From the NCBI RefSeq assembly GCF_012979535.1, contig NZ_CP053015.1:992001-1056000 (forward strand): a stretch of 64,000 nucleotides of DNA, written 5' to 3'. The translations under genes and the position numbers were made by a program. Position 1 is the stretch's first letter. Each line of letters begins with the position of its first letter. Below the pieces are notes generated by a model that saw nothing but the letters and a program-made list of their open reading frames with translations, was not told where the DNA came from and searched no databases. This DNA is from Sphingomonas lacunae. Lineage in GTDB: Bacteria > Pseudomonadota > Alphaproteobacteria > Sphingomonadales > Sphingomonadaceae. Shown here piece after piece: positions 26,277-35,751 of this stretch.

Positions 26277-27701
26277 ATGCGCGAAATTTTGCAGCATTAT
26301 ATCGACGGCCAATGGGTCGACAGCGAGGGCGGTGCCCGTCGCGAAGTGATCAATCCCGCGACCGAGGAAGCCTGTGCGGTCATTTCGGTCGGTACGCAGG
26401 CCGATGTCGACAAGGCGGTCGCCGCTGCCCGGCGGGCCTACAAGACATTCAGCCAGACGACACGCGAGGAGCGGTTGGCGCTGCTGGGCCGGATTGTCGA
26501 GGAATATAAGAAGCGCGGTGCTGATCTGGCCGTCGCCATGGCCGAGGAAATGGGCGCACCCGTCTCCTTTGCCGGAACCGCACAGGTCGGCGCCGGCATC
26601 GGCGGTTTCCTGAGCACCATCGCCGCGCTCAAGGATTTCAACTTCATGGAAGACGGCCCCGGCTACAAGGTCGCCTATGAGCCGATCGGCGTTGTGGGCA
26701 TGATCACGCCGTGGAACTGGCCGCTCAACCAGATCGCGCTCAAGGTCGCGCCAGCTTTGGCAGCGGGCAACACGATGGTGCTCAAACCGTCGGAAGAATG
26801 CCCGACCAACGCCAAGATCTTTGCCGAGATCCTCGATGCTGCCGGTGTCCCGCCGGGCGTGTTCAACCTGGTGCAGGGTGATGGCCCGACCACCGGCAAC
26901 GCCATTTCGAGCCACCCGGACATTGAGATGGTCAGCTTCACCGGATCGACCCGCGCCGGCATCGCCGTCGCCATCGCCGCCGCGCCGACGGTCAAGCGCG
27001 TCCATCAGGAACTGGGCGGCAAGTCACCCAACCTCGTCCTGCCCGATGCCGATTTCGCCACCCAGCTGGCGCCGGTTGCGATGGGTCCCCTGGTCAACAC
27101 CGGCCAGTCCTGCATCAGCCCGACCAAGGTGCTGGTCGCCAAGGAACGCGAAGCGGAAGCGGTCGCTTTTTATACGTCCATGTATTCGGCAACCAAGGTT
27201 GGCGATCCGATGGCCGAAGGCGGTCACCTCGGCCCGCTGGTCAACAAGGCGCAATATGACAAGGTGCGCGAGCTGATCCAGTCGGCCATTGACGAGGGCG
27301 CCAAGCTTGAGACCGGCGGCACCGACCTGCCGGCCGAAGTCAATCGCGGTTTCTTTGTCCAGCCGACCGTCTTTTCGGGCGTCACGCCCGACATGCGCAT
27401 TGCCAAGGAGGAGATCTTTGGCCCCGTCGCGACCATCATGACCTATGATGACCTCGAACAGGGCATTGAGCTGGCCAATGCCACCGAATATGGCCTGTCC
27501 GCTGCGATCACCGGTGACCCGGAAAAGGCAGCGCCGGTCGCCGCCAAGCTGCGTGCCGGCATGGTAGCGATCAACAACTGGGGCCCGACACCGGGTGCGC
27601 CGTTCGGAGGCTACAAGCAGTCAGGCAATGGCCGCGAGGGCGGCCTCGCCGGCCTCAAGGACTTCATGGAAATGAAGGCGATCAGCGGCATTCCCGCCTG
27701 A
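26277..27701 (+). CDS. NAD(P)-dependent aldehyde dehydrogenase
   Basis: This 474-residue cytosolic enzyme oxidises an aldehyde to its acid. The cofactor and active-site elements are in place: ITPWNWPLNQIALKVAPALAAGN, KPSEECP, FTGSTRAG, the general base Glu in QELGGKSPNLVL (about residue 244) and the catalytic Cys in NTGQSCISPTKV (about residue 279). EEIFGPV and the C-terminal GGYKQSGNGREGG are also typical. Its substrate cannot be deduced. A GTCAGGAGAGAG ribosome-binding region precedes the ATG. It is monocistronic and ends with a good terminator. Confidence 0.92.
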   Translation: MREILQHYIDGQWVDSEGGARREVINPATEEACAVISVGTQADVDKAVAAARRAYKTFSQTTREERLALLGRIVEEYKKRGADLAVAMAEEMGAPVSFAGTAQVGAGIGGFLSTIAALKDFNFMEDGPGYKVAYEPIGVVGMITPWNWPLNQIALKVAPALAAGNTMVLKPSEECPTNAKIFAEILDAAGVPPGVFNLVQGDGPTTGNAISSHPDIEMVSFTGSTRAGIAVAIAAAPTVKRVHQELGGKSPNLVLPDADFATQLAPVAMGPLVNTGQSCISPTKVLVAKEREAEAVAFYTSMYSATKVGDPMAEGGHLGPLVNKAQYDKVRELIQSAIDEGAKLETGGTDLPAEVNRGFFVQPTVFSGVTPDMRIAKEEIFGPVATIMTYDDLEQGIELANATEYGLSAAITGDPEKAAPVAAKLRAGMVAINNWGPTPGAPFGGYKQSGNGREGGLAGLKDFMEMKAISGIPA

Positions 27702-27724
27702 TCCAAAGGCTCAACGGAACAAGA

Positions 27725-27754
27725 AAGCCGGGGCAGCGATGCTCCGGCTTTTTT
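27725..27754 (+). terminator. Rho-independent terminator of the aldehyde dehydrogenase gene
   Basis: AAGCCGGGGCA (27725-27735) pairs with TGCTCCGGCTT (27740-27750), with one G-T pair and a GCGA loop, followed by TTTT. Confidence 0.8.
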
Positions 27755-27758
27755 GATT

Positions 27759-27860
27759 GGCTTTCCCGCCGGCAGGCCGGCGCGGCCTCTTGTTAGCCTT
27801 TCCCGCCGGCAAGCCGGCGCGGCCTCTTGTTAGCCTTTCCCGCCGGCAAGCCGGCGCGGC
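27759..27860. repeat. Tandem 37-bp palindromic repeat, about 2.8 copies (REP-like)
   Basis: Units at 27759-27795 and 27796-27832 and a partial unit at 27833-27860 share TTTCCCGCCGGCAAGCCGGC and a common tail GCGGCCTCTTGTTA. Each contains the palindrome GCCGGC-aa-GCCGGC (first copy -ag-). Copies 2 and 3 are identical over the shared part; copy 1 differs at two positions. The third unit runs into the metW stop codon. The array sits between two convergent genes, a favoured place for REP-type elements. Confidence 0.75.
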
Positions 27861-28450
27861 TATCGGGTCAGCAAAAACACCGCATGTTCGGCGCGGAAAT
27901 TGGCGGCGGCGGGGCTGATTGGCTTGTCGCCGTTGAGAAACCAGCTTTTTTCGACCTTTATGCCGCGTTCGGCAACGAGAGCGCGGAAATCATCGACTGT
28001 GACGTGGTGGATGTTGGGCGTTTCATACCACGCGATGGGCAGCAGCCGCGTCACCGGCATCCGGCCACCCCACAGCAGGCTCAATCGCACGCGCCAATGG
28101 GCGAAGTTGGGGAAGGAAACAAAGGCGCGTTTGCCGATGCGCAGCAATTCCTCGACCACCAAGTCGGGCCGCATGGTCGTCTGCAAGGTCTGGCTGAGGA
28201 TGGCGTAATCAAAGGCATCGTCGGGATAGAAGGCGAGGTCAGTGTTGGCATCACCCTGGATCACCGGCAGGCCGCGCGCCATGCAGGCGGCAACACTGTC
28301 GCGATCAAGCTCCATGCCGCGCGCATCGACGTGCCTGTCATGACGCAATGCCTGCATCAGTTCGCCATGGCCGCAGCCGACGTCAAGAACGCGACTGCCC
28401 CGCGCGACTTCGGCAGCAATGACGGCAAGGTCGGGCCGCAGTGCGGTCAT
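27860..28450 (-). CDS. metW: MetW methionine biosynthesis protein
   Basis: This 196-residue protein has the SAM-methyltransferase-like fold of MetW with motif [16 protein letters not shown] (about residues 21-35) and the conserved [12 protein letters not shown] and [11 protein letters not shown] segments. MetW works with MetX in homoserine O-acylation in many proteobacteria. Its start overlaps the metX stop by 4 bases (ATGA), so the two are translationally coupled. The stop codon is embedded in the end of the tandem palindromic repeat array. Confidence 0.92.
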   Translation of the reverse strand: MTALRPDLAVIAAEVARGSRVLDVGCGHGELMQALRHDRHVDARGMELDRDSVAACMARGLPVIQGDANTDLAFYPDDAFDYAILSQTLQTTMRPDLVVEELLRIGKRAFVSFPNFAHWRVRLSLLWGGRMPVTRLLPIAWYETPNIHHVTVDDFRALVAERGIKVEKSWFLNGDKPISPAAANFRAEHAVFLLTR

Positions 28451-29565
28451 TGCCCACCGCCTTTCACAAATCCGTCAATCACCCGGTCGAGGCCCGGTGT
28501 ATCCATCAAAAAGGCATCATGGCCAAAGGGACTGGTCAGTTCGACAAAGCTGACCGGCGCGCCCGCCGCATTGAGCGCGTGGACGATCACCTTGGATTCC
28601 GCGGTGGGATAGAGCCAGTCAGTGTCGAAACTGACGAGGCAAAAACGGGTCCTGGTGCCGGTGAAGGCATGCGCCAGCACGCCGCCATGATCCTCTGCCA
28701 GATCCCAATAATCCATGGCGCGGGTGATATAGAGATAGGAGTTGGCATCGAACCGGTCAGTGAAGCTGATCCCCTGATGCCGCAGATAGCTTTCGATCTG
28801 GAAATCGGCGTCAAAGCCAAAAGTCTTGGCGTCACGGTTTTGCAACTGGCGGCCGAATTTTTCGGTCAGCCCCTGTTCGGACATATAGGTGATGTGCGCC
28901 GCCATGCGCGCAACGGCGAGGCCGGCATCGGGCGATTGGCCGTCGGCGTAATAATCGCCGCCACGCCATTGCGGATCGGCCATGATCGCCTGACGCCCAA
29001 CCTCGTGAAAAGCGATATTCTGGGCGCTGTGGCGGGCGGTCGAGGCGATGATCATCGCCGCCTGCACCCGGTCGGGATAAGTCGCCGCCCAACTAAGTGT
29101 CAGCATCCCGCCCATGGACCCGCCAATGACGGCATAGAGCCGTTCAATGCCCATCTGATCGAGCAGCATGGCCTGCGCCCGCACCATGTCGCGGATGGTG
29201 ATGACCGGAAAGCGCATTCCCCAGTGGCCACCATCGGGGGCCATGGTTGATGGACCCGACGAACCCATGCAGCTGCCGATGACATTGGGACAGATGACAC
29301 AGAAACGGTCGGTATCAATCGGCTTGCCCGGACCGACCATGTCCATCCACCAGCCCGGTTTGCCGGTGATCGGGTGCGGACTGGCAACATGCTGGTCCAT
29401 CGTCAGCGCATGACAGATGAGTATGGCGTTCGACCGGTCGGCATTGAGCTCGCCATAGCTTTCATAGGCGATTTCGACCGGCGCAAGGCTCTGTCCGCCG
29501 TCGAGCGCCAGGGGGCCAGGAAGCCGGATATGCCGGTTAAGACCAAAAAGCGGATTTGCAGTCAT
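28447..29565 (-). CDS. metX: Homoserine O-acyltransferase
   Basis: This 372-residue alpha/beta-hydrolase transfers an acyl group (acetyl or succinyl) to homoserine, the first committed step of methionine synthesis. The catalytic Ser lies in VIGGSMGGM, the Asp in [10 protein letters not shown] and the His in FGHDAFL near the C-terminus. [10 protein letters not shown] and [10 protein letters not shown] are typical of the family. I start at [10 protein letters not shown] because the upstream in-frame extension runs into the divergent hisC promoter region and is not conserved in character. Acetyl versus succinyl specificity cannot be told with certainty. Confidence 0.93.
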   Translation of the reverse strand: MTANPLFGLNRHIRLPGPLALDGGQSLAPVEIAYESYGELNADRSNAILICHALTMDQHVASPHPITGKPGWWMDMVGPGKPIDTDRFCVICPNVIGSCMGSSGPSTMAPDGGHWGMRFPVITIRDMVRAQAMLLDQMGIERLYAVIGGSMGGMLTLSWAATYPDRVQAAMIIASTARHSAQNIAFHEVGRQAIMADPQWRGGDYYADGQSPDAGLAVARMAAHITYMSEQGLTEKFGRQLQNRDAKTFGFDADFQIESYLRHQGISFTDRFDANSYLYITRAMDYWDLAEDHGGVLAHAFTGTRTRFCLVSFDTDWLYPTAESKVIVHALNAAGAPVSFVELTSPFGHDAFLMDTPGLDRVIDGFVKGGGQ

Positions 29566-29632
29566 TGTTTGGGGGGCTAGGGGCCAATGGCCCACCTTGT
29601 CAACGCGGGCAATCAAGCGTAGCGGGGAAAAG

Positions 29633-30748
29633 ATGACCGTTTCAAATGAAACCAGTTCGGTGCCGGTGCCCAAGCCATGGGTGATGGGCATCGCCCCCTA
29701 TGTGCCCGGCCGCGCCACCGGCGATGATGGCCGCCCGCTCGCCAAGCTGAGCGCCAATGAAAATCCGCTGGGCTGCAGTGCGAAGGCACGCGAGGCCTTT
29801 GTCGCCGAGGCGGACATGTCACGCTATCCCGATCCCGGAGCGACCCTGTTGCGTGAGGCTCTGGCAGCTGAATATGACCTTGATCCCGCACGGATCCTTT
29901 ACGGCACCGGTTCGGACGAGCTGCTTCACCTCGCCGCCGGGGCCTTTGCCGCGCATGGCGACGAAGTCGTCTATGTCCGCTATGGCTTTGCCGTCTATGA
30001 TATTGCCGCCCGCCGGGTAGGGGCGACACCGGTGATTGCGCCGGACAAGGATTATGGCACCGATGTCGATGCCATACTGTCGGTCGTCACTCCGCGGACG
30101 AAGATCGTCTATCTCGCCAACCCCAACAATCCGACGAGCACGCTGGTCAGCCGCGACGAAATCGCCCGGCTGCACGCCGCCCTGCCCAAGGATTGCCTGT
30201 TCGTGCTCGACCAGGCCTATTCCGAATATCTTGAGCCGGAACAGGATGATGGCGGACTTGAGCTGGCGAAAAGCCAAGACAATGTTTTTGTCACACGCAC
30301 CTTTTCCAAGATTTACGGCCTTGCCGCAGAGCGTATTGGCTGGGGCTATGGCAGCGCGGCGATGATCGACGCGATGCACCGCATCCGTGCGCCATTCAAC
30401 GTCACGACAGCAGGTCAGAAAGCGGCGATTGCCGCGCTGCACGACCATGAATTTGTGGCCATGAGCCGGGCGCACAACGCCAAATGGCGGACATGGCTGG
30501 CTGAAGAAGTGGCAGCGCTGGGCAATCATGGCCTGCGCGCTGTGCCATCCGCCACCAATTTCCTGCTGATCCTGTTCGAAGGCGATGTCACCGCCGAGCG
30601 GGCCTATAAGGGACTGATGGAAGCGGGGTATATCACCCGCTGGCTGCCCGGACAGGGCCTGCCCAACGCACTGCGCATCACCATCGGCACCGAAGAGGAC
30701 ACGCGCGGGGTGGCTGCGGCGCTGCGGACACTGGTCGCCGGCGCCTGA
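29633..30748 (+). CDS. hisC: Histidinol-phosphate / aromatic aminotransferase
   Basis: This 371-residue PLP enzyme belongs to the HisC family: [11 protein letters not shown] at the N-terminus, [19 protein letters not shown] and the Schiff-base lysine in [20 protein letters not shown] (about residue 226). An in-frame TTG at 29597 is possible, but the ATG at 29633 fits the family start. It lies beside a TyrA-like prephenate dehydrogenase gene on the opposite strand. In alphaproteobacteria such HisC paralogues often also transaminate prephenate or phenylpyruvate, so a role in Tyr/Phe synthesis is likely here. Confidence 0.88.
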   Translation: MTVSNETSSVPVPKPWVMGIAPYVPGRATGDDGRPLAKLSANENPLGCSAKAREAFVAEADMSRYPDPGATLLREALAAEYDLDPARILYGTGSDELLHLAAGAFAAHGDEVVYVRYGFAVYDIAARRVGATPVIAPDKDYGTDVDAILSVVTPRTKIVYLANPNNPTSTLVSRDEIARLHAALPKDCLFVLDQAYSEYLEPEQDDGGLELAKSQDNVFVTRTFSKIYGLAAERIGWGYGSAAMIDAMHRIRAPFNVTTAGQKAAIAALHDHEFVAMSRAHNAKWRTWLAEEVAALGNHGLRAVPSATNFLLILFEGDVTAERAYKGLMEAGYITRWLPGQGLPNALRITIGTEEDTRGVAAALRTLVAGA

Positions 30749-30756
30749 ACGGCCTG

Positions 30757-31482
30757 CTAGCGGCGTACCTGATCAAGCAGCACGCCGGCCCGTCTGACAA
30801 ACTCCTCGACCACTTCGGGGGCATAGGGATTCAACGTCTGGATGGCGGTGAACAATTCGAAACTGTCGTTGCCGATCAGGCCGGTGAGATCGAGCAGATG
30901 CTGATAGGTCTGGGTCTTGAGCATTTCATCGGGAATCCGCATCTGCGCGAGGCTGCGTCCGATGAGGTGGGTTAGCGCCTGGACATAGGCCATTTCCCGG
31001 TCGTGCTCTTCCGCCGAAGTGATACGGACGCGCAAGCCGAGCGCCTCGCCCAGCGCCGCCACCTTGAGATGGCGATCCCCGCGGATCGGGCAAATGACCA
31101 ATTGCCGTCCCTCCAGCCCGCGCACCGCACTTTGCGGCCCGAACAGGGGGTGCGTCGCGACGATATGCGCGCTGTCGGGAATATGCCGACTGAGCCACTC
31201 ACTGGGCAGCATCTTCACCGACGCGACATCGATGACCGTCGCGCCGGGACGAACATGGCGACCAACATCGGCCAGTACCTGTTCCATCGCCTGAACCGGC
31301 ACAGCGACAAGGATGATGTCGGATGCCGCCGCATCCTTGAGCGATTGGGGCGCAAAGCCCGCGCTGCGCACCTCTGCTTCGGCCACTTGCACATCATGCA
31401 CGCCAATCGCGAAGCGACCGGCCAATTGGGAGGCGGCAAGCCGGCCAAATGCGCCAAAGCCGATGATCGCAAGCTGTTTCAT
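30757..31482 (-). CDS. Prephenate/arogenate dehydrogenase (TyrA-like)
   Basis: This 241-residue protein has an N-terminal Rossmann fold (IIGFGAFGRLAA, residues 6-17), the IVATHPLFGPQSA signature with the active-site His, and EEHDREMAYVQALTHLIGRSL. It converts prephenate or arogenate oxidatively in tyrosine synthesis. It is shorter than common TyrA proteins and lacks an ACT domain, so direct tyrosine feedback through that domain is not expected. It is convergent with hisC with only 8 bases between, a pairing that makes sense for tyrosine formation. Confidence 0.85.
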   Translation of the reverse strand: MKQLAIIGFGAFGRLAASQLAGRFAIGVHDVQVAEAEVRSAGFAPQSLKDAAASDIILVAVPVQAMEQVLADVGRHVRPGATVIDVASVKMLPSEWLSRHIPDSAHIVATHPLFGPQSAVRGLEGRQLVICPIRGDRHLKVAALGEALGLRVRITSAEEHDREMAYVQALTHLIGRSLAQMRIPDEMLKTQTYQHLLDLTGLIGNDSFELFTAIQTLNPYAPEVVEEFVRRAGVLLDQVRR

Positions 31483-31520
31483 GTGCCCGCGCCTATTGTC
31501 GCAGGGCGGGGAAGTCCACC

Positions 31521-32219
31521 CTAAAGCGGGCGGTTGAGGGCATTGATGGCACGATGGGCCAGCGCCTCTGCCTCTTCGCGCGCCAATCCGGGCGGAATGA
31601 CCGGGCCGACGCGATAGGTGATGACCCCGGGATAACGGCGCCAGCCCCGCTTTAGCCGGCCGCTATCAAGCGCCACCGGATAGACGGGCAGGCCAAGCAA
31701 TTTGTAGATGCCGGCAAAGCCTGAATGGATCGGCGGCTGTTCGCCATGCGGCACCCGTGTGCCCTCAGGGAAAAGGACCAGAGGCCGCCCCTGTGCCATG
31801 GCACCAAGGGCGGCCTTGCGCATCGCACGCAGGGCGCTGGCGCCGGCCGTCCTTTCAATCGAGATCAGCCCGTAGACATGGGCAAGCCGCCCCCACAACG
31901 GTATGTTGAACAATTCCTGCTTGGCAAAGACCACCGGCCGGACAAGCAGCATCGGCATGTCGATCGTTTCAAACTGGTCTTCATGCTTGAACAGGAAAAA
32001 GGCCGGACCTGCCGGCAGATCTCCTTCGACCCGGACCCTTTGGCCGAGCAGTACCCTGGCGCAATAGCGGTTCCACCCGGCCCAACTGCGGACAATCGCG
32101 ACAAAGCCATCGCGGGAGAAGGGCGCCACCAGTGCCGCAAAGGATACCAGCAAAGCCGATCCGCCATAAAAGAATGGCATCCAGACCAAGGTTCGAACGG
32201 CAGCAAGCACATGCTTCAT
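31521..32219 (-). CDS. plsC: 1-acyl-sn-glycerol-3-phosphate acyltransferase
   Basis: This 232-residue membrane-associated acyltransferase makes phosphatidic acid from lysophosphatidic acid. An N-terminal hydrophobic region (about residues 7-33) is followed by the acyltransferase motif I HEDQFETID (an HX4D type, about residues 79-84), then SIERTAGASALRAM and the FPEGTRVPHG motif. It is the last gene of the ftsE-ftsX-ydcF-plsC group, 3 bases after the preceding stop, so it is probably co-transcribed with the division genes. Confidence 0.88.
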   Translation of the reverse strand: MKHVLAAVRTLVWMPFFYGGSALLVSFAALVAPFSRDGFVAIVRSWAGWNRYCARVLLGQRVRVEGDLPAGPAFFLFKHEDQFETIDMPMLLVRPVVFAKQELFNIPLWGRLAHVYGLISIERTAGASALRAMRKAALGAMAQGRPLVLFPEGTRVPHGEQPPIHSGFAGIYKLLGLPVYPVALDSGRLKRGWRRYPGVITYRVGPVIPPGLAREEAEALAHRAINALNRPL

Positions 32220-32222
32220 CGG

Positions 32223-32753
32223 TCAAATCCCGAGCAGCGCGCCGATACTGCGCAGGATCAGCTTGTGATACTCCACCCACAAGGTGCGGAACGATGGACG
32301 CGACGGGACTGCATCGGAAACAATGACAACTTCAGCCGGCAAGGATTGTTCAAGCTCGAAGCGGGCACGGCGCATGTGCCAATCGGTCGTTACCAGCCGG
32401 ATCGAACGATAGCCTCGCCGCTCGACCCAGCGGGCGACTTCCTGACCATTGGACCGTGTGTCCACCGCCTCCCGACCGAGCGCAACGCAGCAGTCGAACA
32501 AGGCGACCGGGCGCCGATAGGTGGCCGCAAGATCCACCGGGCGGACATCGAGGCCCACACCAGAGATCAATACGCGCTTGGCCTGCCCTGCTTCGAGCAA
32601 ATCCAGAGCGCGGCTGATCCGGTGCGGACCGCCCGTGAAAACCACGATGCCGTCAGTCCGCCAGTCCCCCAATGGCTGGGGCAGGAACATGGAAAACCAC
32701 ACGAAGCCGAGCAACCAGATCAGCGCCAGGGCCGAAATGAGACGGCGAATCAT
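32223..32753 (-). CDS. YdcF/DUF218 family membrane protein
   Basis: This 176-residue protein has one N-terminal membrane helix (LISALALIWLLGFVWFSMFL) and a DUF218 domain beginning DGIVVFTGGPHRISRALDLLEAG, with TDWHMRRARFELEQ further on. Relatives include ElyC and SanA, linked to envelope integrity; the molecular activity is unknown. The Met before IRRLIS is chosen because it overlaps the ftsX stop by 4 bases (ATGA). Its place between ftsX and plsC supports an envelope role. Confidence 0.85.
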   Translation of the reverse strand: MIRRLISALALIWLLGFVWFSMFLPQPLGDWRTDGIVVFTGGPHRISRALDLLEAGQAKRVLISGVGLDVRPVDLAATYRRPVALFDCCVALGREAVDTRSNGQEVARWVERRGYRSIRLVTTDWHMRRARFELEQSLPAEVVIVSDAVPSRPSFRTLWVEYHKLILRSIGALLGI

Positions 32754-33655
32754 GGCATTCGCCTCAATGCACGCAAGACCGCGATGCGGGCCGTCACCAC
32801 CGCGACAGCCAGAACCAGCGGCGGCACCAGCAACAGCCACAGGAAGTGGAGCGGCGCCGGGGCATCGCCCACCAGGCCCGAGACCACCCCCTGCATCTGC
32901 CAGGCGACACCCAGAACAATGGCCAGGGCGAACACGCCGCCCAGCGCCACGCCCGCGAGCACATCGCGGGCCGTGCGTCGTTGAAAAAGCCGGGCTATCT
33001 GGACATCGGTGGCACCAACCATGTGGAGCACATCAATCGTCGGCCGTTGGGCGGCAAGGGCGGCGCGGGCCGAGACCATGGCCACAGCGGCGGCGGCCAG
33101 CACCAACAGCAGGGCGATGATAGCCGCAATACCACCTATCAGCCGGATGAGACCAGCGACAGGGCCCAGCCAGTCGGCGTGGGCGATGACCCGGGCAGCC
33201 GGCACTGACTGGCTAACCACCGAACGCAACCGGGCCAGGCCTGCACCGCTGTCTCCCGGAACCAGATCGACATCAACAAGCGCCGGGAGGGGTAACCCGG
33301 TTTCGCTGACCCCTTCACCAAGCCATTGGCTGGCCATGCCCGCGAGTTCGGATTCGGGAACCGTGCGCAAATCCATGACATAGGGTTGATCACGCACGGC
33401 ATTGCGGACAGCCGCCACCGCCGCGCGCCGCGCCGTGACATCAGGTTCGACAATCTGGATCGTGGCGCGGCCACTGATCTGCCCTGACAGGGATGCCGCA
33501 GCCGGTGCCAGAGTCAGCGCAGCAGCAAGCCCGAGCATGGCAAGACAAGTCATCACCGCGACAATCCAAGGCATTGGCCCGCCAATGTCACGGTTCGACA
33601 GAACCCCCGACAAGCCAACCATGCGGCTGACCCGATATTTGGTGGGCCGGTTCAT
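32750..33655 (-). CDS. ftsX: Cell division protein FtsX
   Basis: This 301-residue membrane protein is the permease-like partner of FtsE. Four hydrophobic segments are visible: one near residues 28-55, then after a periplasmic domain (about 60-165) three more at about 170-195, 225-250 and 265-290. FtsEX transmits ATP hydrolysis to periplasmic murein hydrolase activators at the septum. Its start overlaps the ftsE stop and its stop overlaps the next start (both ATGA), giving a tightly coupled operon. Confidence 0.9.
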   Translation of the reverse strand: MNRPTKYRVSRMVGLSGVLSNRDIGGPMPWIVAVMTCLAMLGLAAALTLAPAAASLSGQISGRATIQIVEPDVTARRAAVAAVRNAVRDQPYVMDLRTVPESELAGMASQWLGEGVSETGLPLPALVDVDLVPGDSGAGLARLRSVVSQSVPAARVIAHADWLGPVAGLIRLIGGIAAIIALLLVLAAAAVAMVSARAALAAQRPTIDVLHMVGATDVQIARLFQRRTARDVLAGVALGGVFALAIVLGVAWQMQGVVSGLVGDAPAPLHFLWLLLVPPLVLAVAVVTARIAVLRALRRMP

Positions 33656-34401
33656 ACCAGAGGTCCATCAGGGACGAGGCGCGACGCAGGCGGAAAACGC
33701 AGAGCCCCGGTAGGATCGGCCAGCCGGCCCTTGGTCACTCGCATCATCTGGGCACCCGGCACACGGTTCATCAGATGGATGTCGTGGGTGGCAACCACCA
33801 CCGTCGTACCCATCCGGTTTAGCCCTTCAAACAACTGCAACAGACGAACCGCCATATCGGGATCGACGTTGCCGGTCGGTTCGTCGGCCACCAGCAGTTC
33901 AGGCCGGGCAATGACCGCGCGGGCAATGGCAACCCGTTGCTGTTCCCCCCCGGACAAGGTCGATGGCAGGGCATGGGCCCGAGCCGTCAGATCAACCCAG
34001 TCAAGCATTTCATTGACCGGTCCGATCAGGTCCGGTTCGGAAACCCCCGCAACGCGCAGGGGCAAGGCGACATTGTCAAAGGCGGAGAGATGCGGGACGA
34101 GGCGGAAATCCTGGAACACCACGCCAATGCGTCGGCGAAAGCCGGGCAAGCGGTTGCGCGGCAACGTCACCATATCCGACCCAAAAAGTGTTACCAAGCC
34201 GCGGGACGGGCGCAGGGCCAGATATAATAGCTTGAGCAAGGTGGTTTTGCCCGCACCTGACGGGCCAGCGATGAAATAGAAGCCACCCTTGGCCAGACTG
34301 AAGCTGATGTCCGACAGGGTTTCGGCACCCGTGCCATAGCGCAGTCCCACATTGTCGAACCGCACGATTTCCGATGATGTCGTGCGCGTGGTTGCTGTCA
34401 C
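33652..34401 (-). CDS. ftsE: Cell division ATP-binding protein FtsE
   Basis: This ABC ATPase of about 249 residues has the Walker A GPSGAGKTT, Q-loop VFQDFRL, signature LSGGEQQR, Walker B LLVADEPTGNVD and the switch His in VVATHD. It works with FtsX at the division site. The start is uncertain: the GTG at 34399-34401 gives a sensible N-terminus before EIVRFDNVGLRYG; a longer reading frame exists upstream but is low in family character. The gene is divergent from the zinc-ribbon gene at 34591, with a 189-base gap between them in which I see nothing definite. Confidence 0.92.
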   Translation of the reverse strand: MTATTRTTSSEIVRFDNVGLRYGTGAETLSDISFSLAKGGFYFIAGPSGAGKTTLLKLLYLALRPSRGLVTLFGSDMVTLPRNRLPGFRRRIGVVFQDFRLVPHLSAFDNVALPLRVAGVSEPDLIGPVNEMLDWVDLTARAHALPSTLSGGEQQRVAIARAVIARPELLVADEPTGNVDPDMAVRLLQLFEGLNRMGTTVVVATHDIHLMNRVPGAQMMRVTKGRLADPTGALRFPPASRLVPDGPLV

Positions 34402-34590
34402 AGCCCGTTCCCGGCCCGACACGGACAAGCGCCTGTGGCATCTGGTCCGGCAGACAGGCCCTTTTTCACCGGATGGCCACCCCGGCACCCGTTTCCGTCG
34501 CCACGAATGGCCTTTTGCGGGACATTTCGCAAGAGGACATGCAGCGTGATGCGGCAGTGCTTGCTTAGGGCGGGCAAGGCAGCTTAGAGC

Positions 34591-35439
34591 ATGGGCATGA
34601 TACTGAGCTGTCCTGCCTGCCACACCCGCTATGTCGTGCCAGACAGCGCCATCGGTCCCACCGGCCGGTCGGTGCGATGCGCCTCCTGCGGCCATAAATG
34701 GTTCCAGGCGCCCGCTGGCGTGAATCTGGACGAGGATCGCGCCCCTGAACCGGTCGCGACAGCGCATGAAAGTCGCCCGCTCGATGAGGTGGCGGAGGCC
34801 AGGACAGAACCGCGAATCACCCCCGCGCCTTCAGAACAAGATATTGATAAACAACCTGAAATAAGAAAATCGTCGGAACCGGCGCCGCGCCGCGACTTTG
34901 ACGAATTGCCGCCACCACCCTTTGGCCCCGGATCAGACCGCAGCGACAATCCGTCTGAGTCAGGCGATCAGCCATTGGGCAATGGCCTGTCAGACCGCCG
35001 CAAGCCCAGCCGCAACCCGGCCCGCCGCTGGACGATGATTGCCATCCTGTTTGCCCTGCTGGTCAGCGCAGCCGGTGGCGCGATTGCCTGGTTCGGGCTG
35101 CCGGACTGGGCAGATGACTGGCTGGTCGGCAGCGCCGCCGACCAACCTGACCTGATCATCGAGCTGCCGGTCGAGGATCAGGTGCACCGGACCCTGCCCG
35201 ATGGCACCATTTATTTCGCCATCAAAGGCAGCGTGGTCAACCCGACAGACCGGCCGCAACGGGTGCCGCCGATCAAGGCGGAATTGCGCGATGCGAGTGG
35301 TGCGATTGTCTTTGACTGGATCATCAATCCACCGGTCGATGTGTTGCCGCCCGGTGAGCGCGTCGGTTTTGACGGCGCCAAAACGGACATTCCGCGCAGG
35401 GCCGTATTGCTGACAGCAAGCTGGGCGTCCCCGCGCTGA
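34591..35439 (+). CDS. MJ0042-type zinc-ribbon membrane protein (DUF3426-like)
   Basis: This 282-residue protein begins with a zinc ribbon, CPACHTRYVVPDSAIG then VRCASCGHKW, giving two CxxC knuckles in the first 35 residues. A disordered acidic/proline-rich linker (about 40-140) leads to one membrane helix (about residues 146-170, AILFALLVSAAGGAIAWFGL) and a beta-rich C-terminal domain of DUF3426 type. An alternative Met lies two codons downstream. Proteins of this type often stand divergently next to ftsE in alphaproteobacteria; the function is unknown. Confidence 0.82.
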   Translation: MGMILSCPACHTRYVVPDSAIGPTGRSVRCASCGHKWFQAPAGVNLDEDRAPEPVATAHESRPLDEVAEARTEPRITPAPSEQDIDKQPEIRKSSEPAPRRDFDELPPPPFGPGSDRSDNPSESGDQPLGNGLSDRRKPSRNPARRWTMIAILFALLVSAAGGAIAWFGLPDWADDWLVGSAADQPDLIIELPVEDQVHRTLPDGTIYFAIKGSVVNPTDRPQRVPPIKAELRDASGAIVFDWIINPPVDVLPPGERVGFDGAKTDIPRRAVLLTASWASPR

Positions 35440-35584
35440 ACCGCCGTGTCCTTTCGGCACAGCGCGGTTGATCACGAGCCATGAAAAGCTTGGCATAGGG
35501 CAGTCTTCCCCTTGCGCCCCCGTCCCCGCTTTGCTAACCGCTCCCGCCTGCCCCGCCGTTCGTGCGGGCGCTGTTCCCTTGGCT

Positions 35585-35671
35585 GCGGTCGTGGCGGAAT
35601 TGGTAGACGCGCAACGTTGAGGTCGTTGTGGGCGAAAGCCCGTGGAAGTTCGAGTCTTCTCGACCGCACCA
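35585..35671 (+). tRNA. tRNA-Leu (anticodon GAG)
   Basis: The acceptor stem GCGGTCG/CGACCGC closes a complete cloverleaf with a long variable arm (TGGGCGAAAGCCCG region), as in leucine tRNAs. The anticodon stem CAACG/CGTTG holds loop TTGAGGT, giving anticodon GAG for CUC/CUU codons. CCA is encoded at 35669-35671. It is followed by its own terminator. The 145 bases before it (35440-35584) hold nothing else recognisable. Confidence 0.95.
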
Positions 35672-35682
35672 GAGGAACAAGG

Positions 35683-35712
35683 AAGGGCCGGCCAAACCGG
35701 CCCTTTTCTTTT
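35683..35712 (+). terminator. Rho-independent terminator of tRNA-Leu
   Basis: AAGGGCCGG (35683-35691) and CCGGCCCTT (35697-35705) form a perfect 9-bp stem with a CCAAA loop, followed by TTCTTTT. Confidence 0.85.
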
Positions 35713-35751
35713 GCCTGAATCACAAGGGCGAAGGCCATGCCGCCCGCTGGC

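Noticed and set aside
27759..27860. Tandem repeat as a CRISPR array
   Set aside because: Units are directly abutting with no unique spacers and no cas genes nearby; the internal palindrome fits a REP-like element better.
31725..32984. A 419-residue plus-strand open frame across plsC and ydcF
   Set aside because: It is antisense to two recognised operon genes and is extremely rich in Arg, Gln, His and Pro, without any domain signature.
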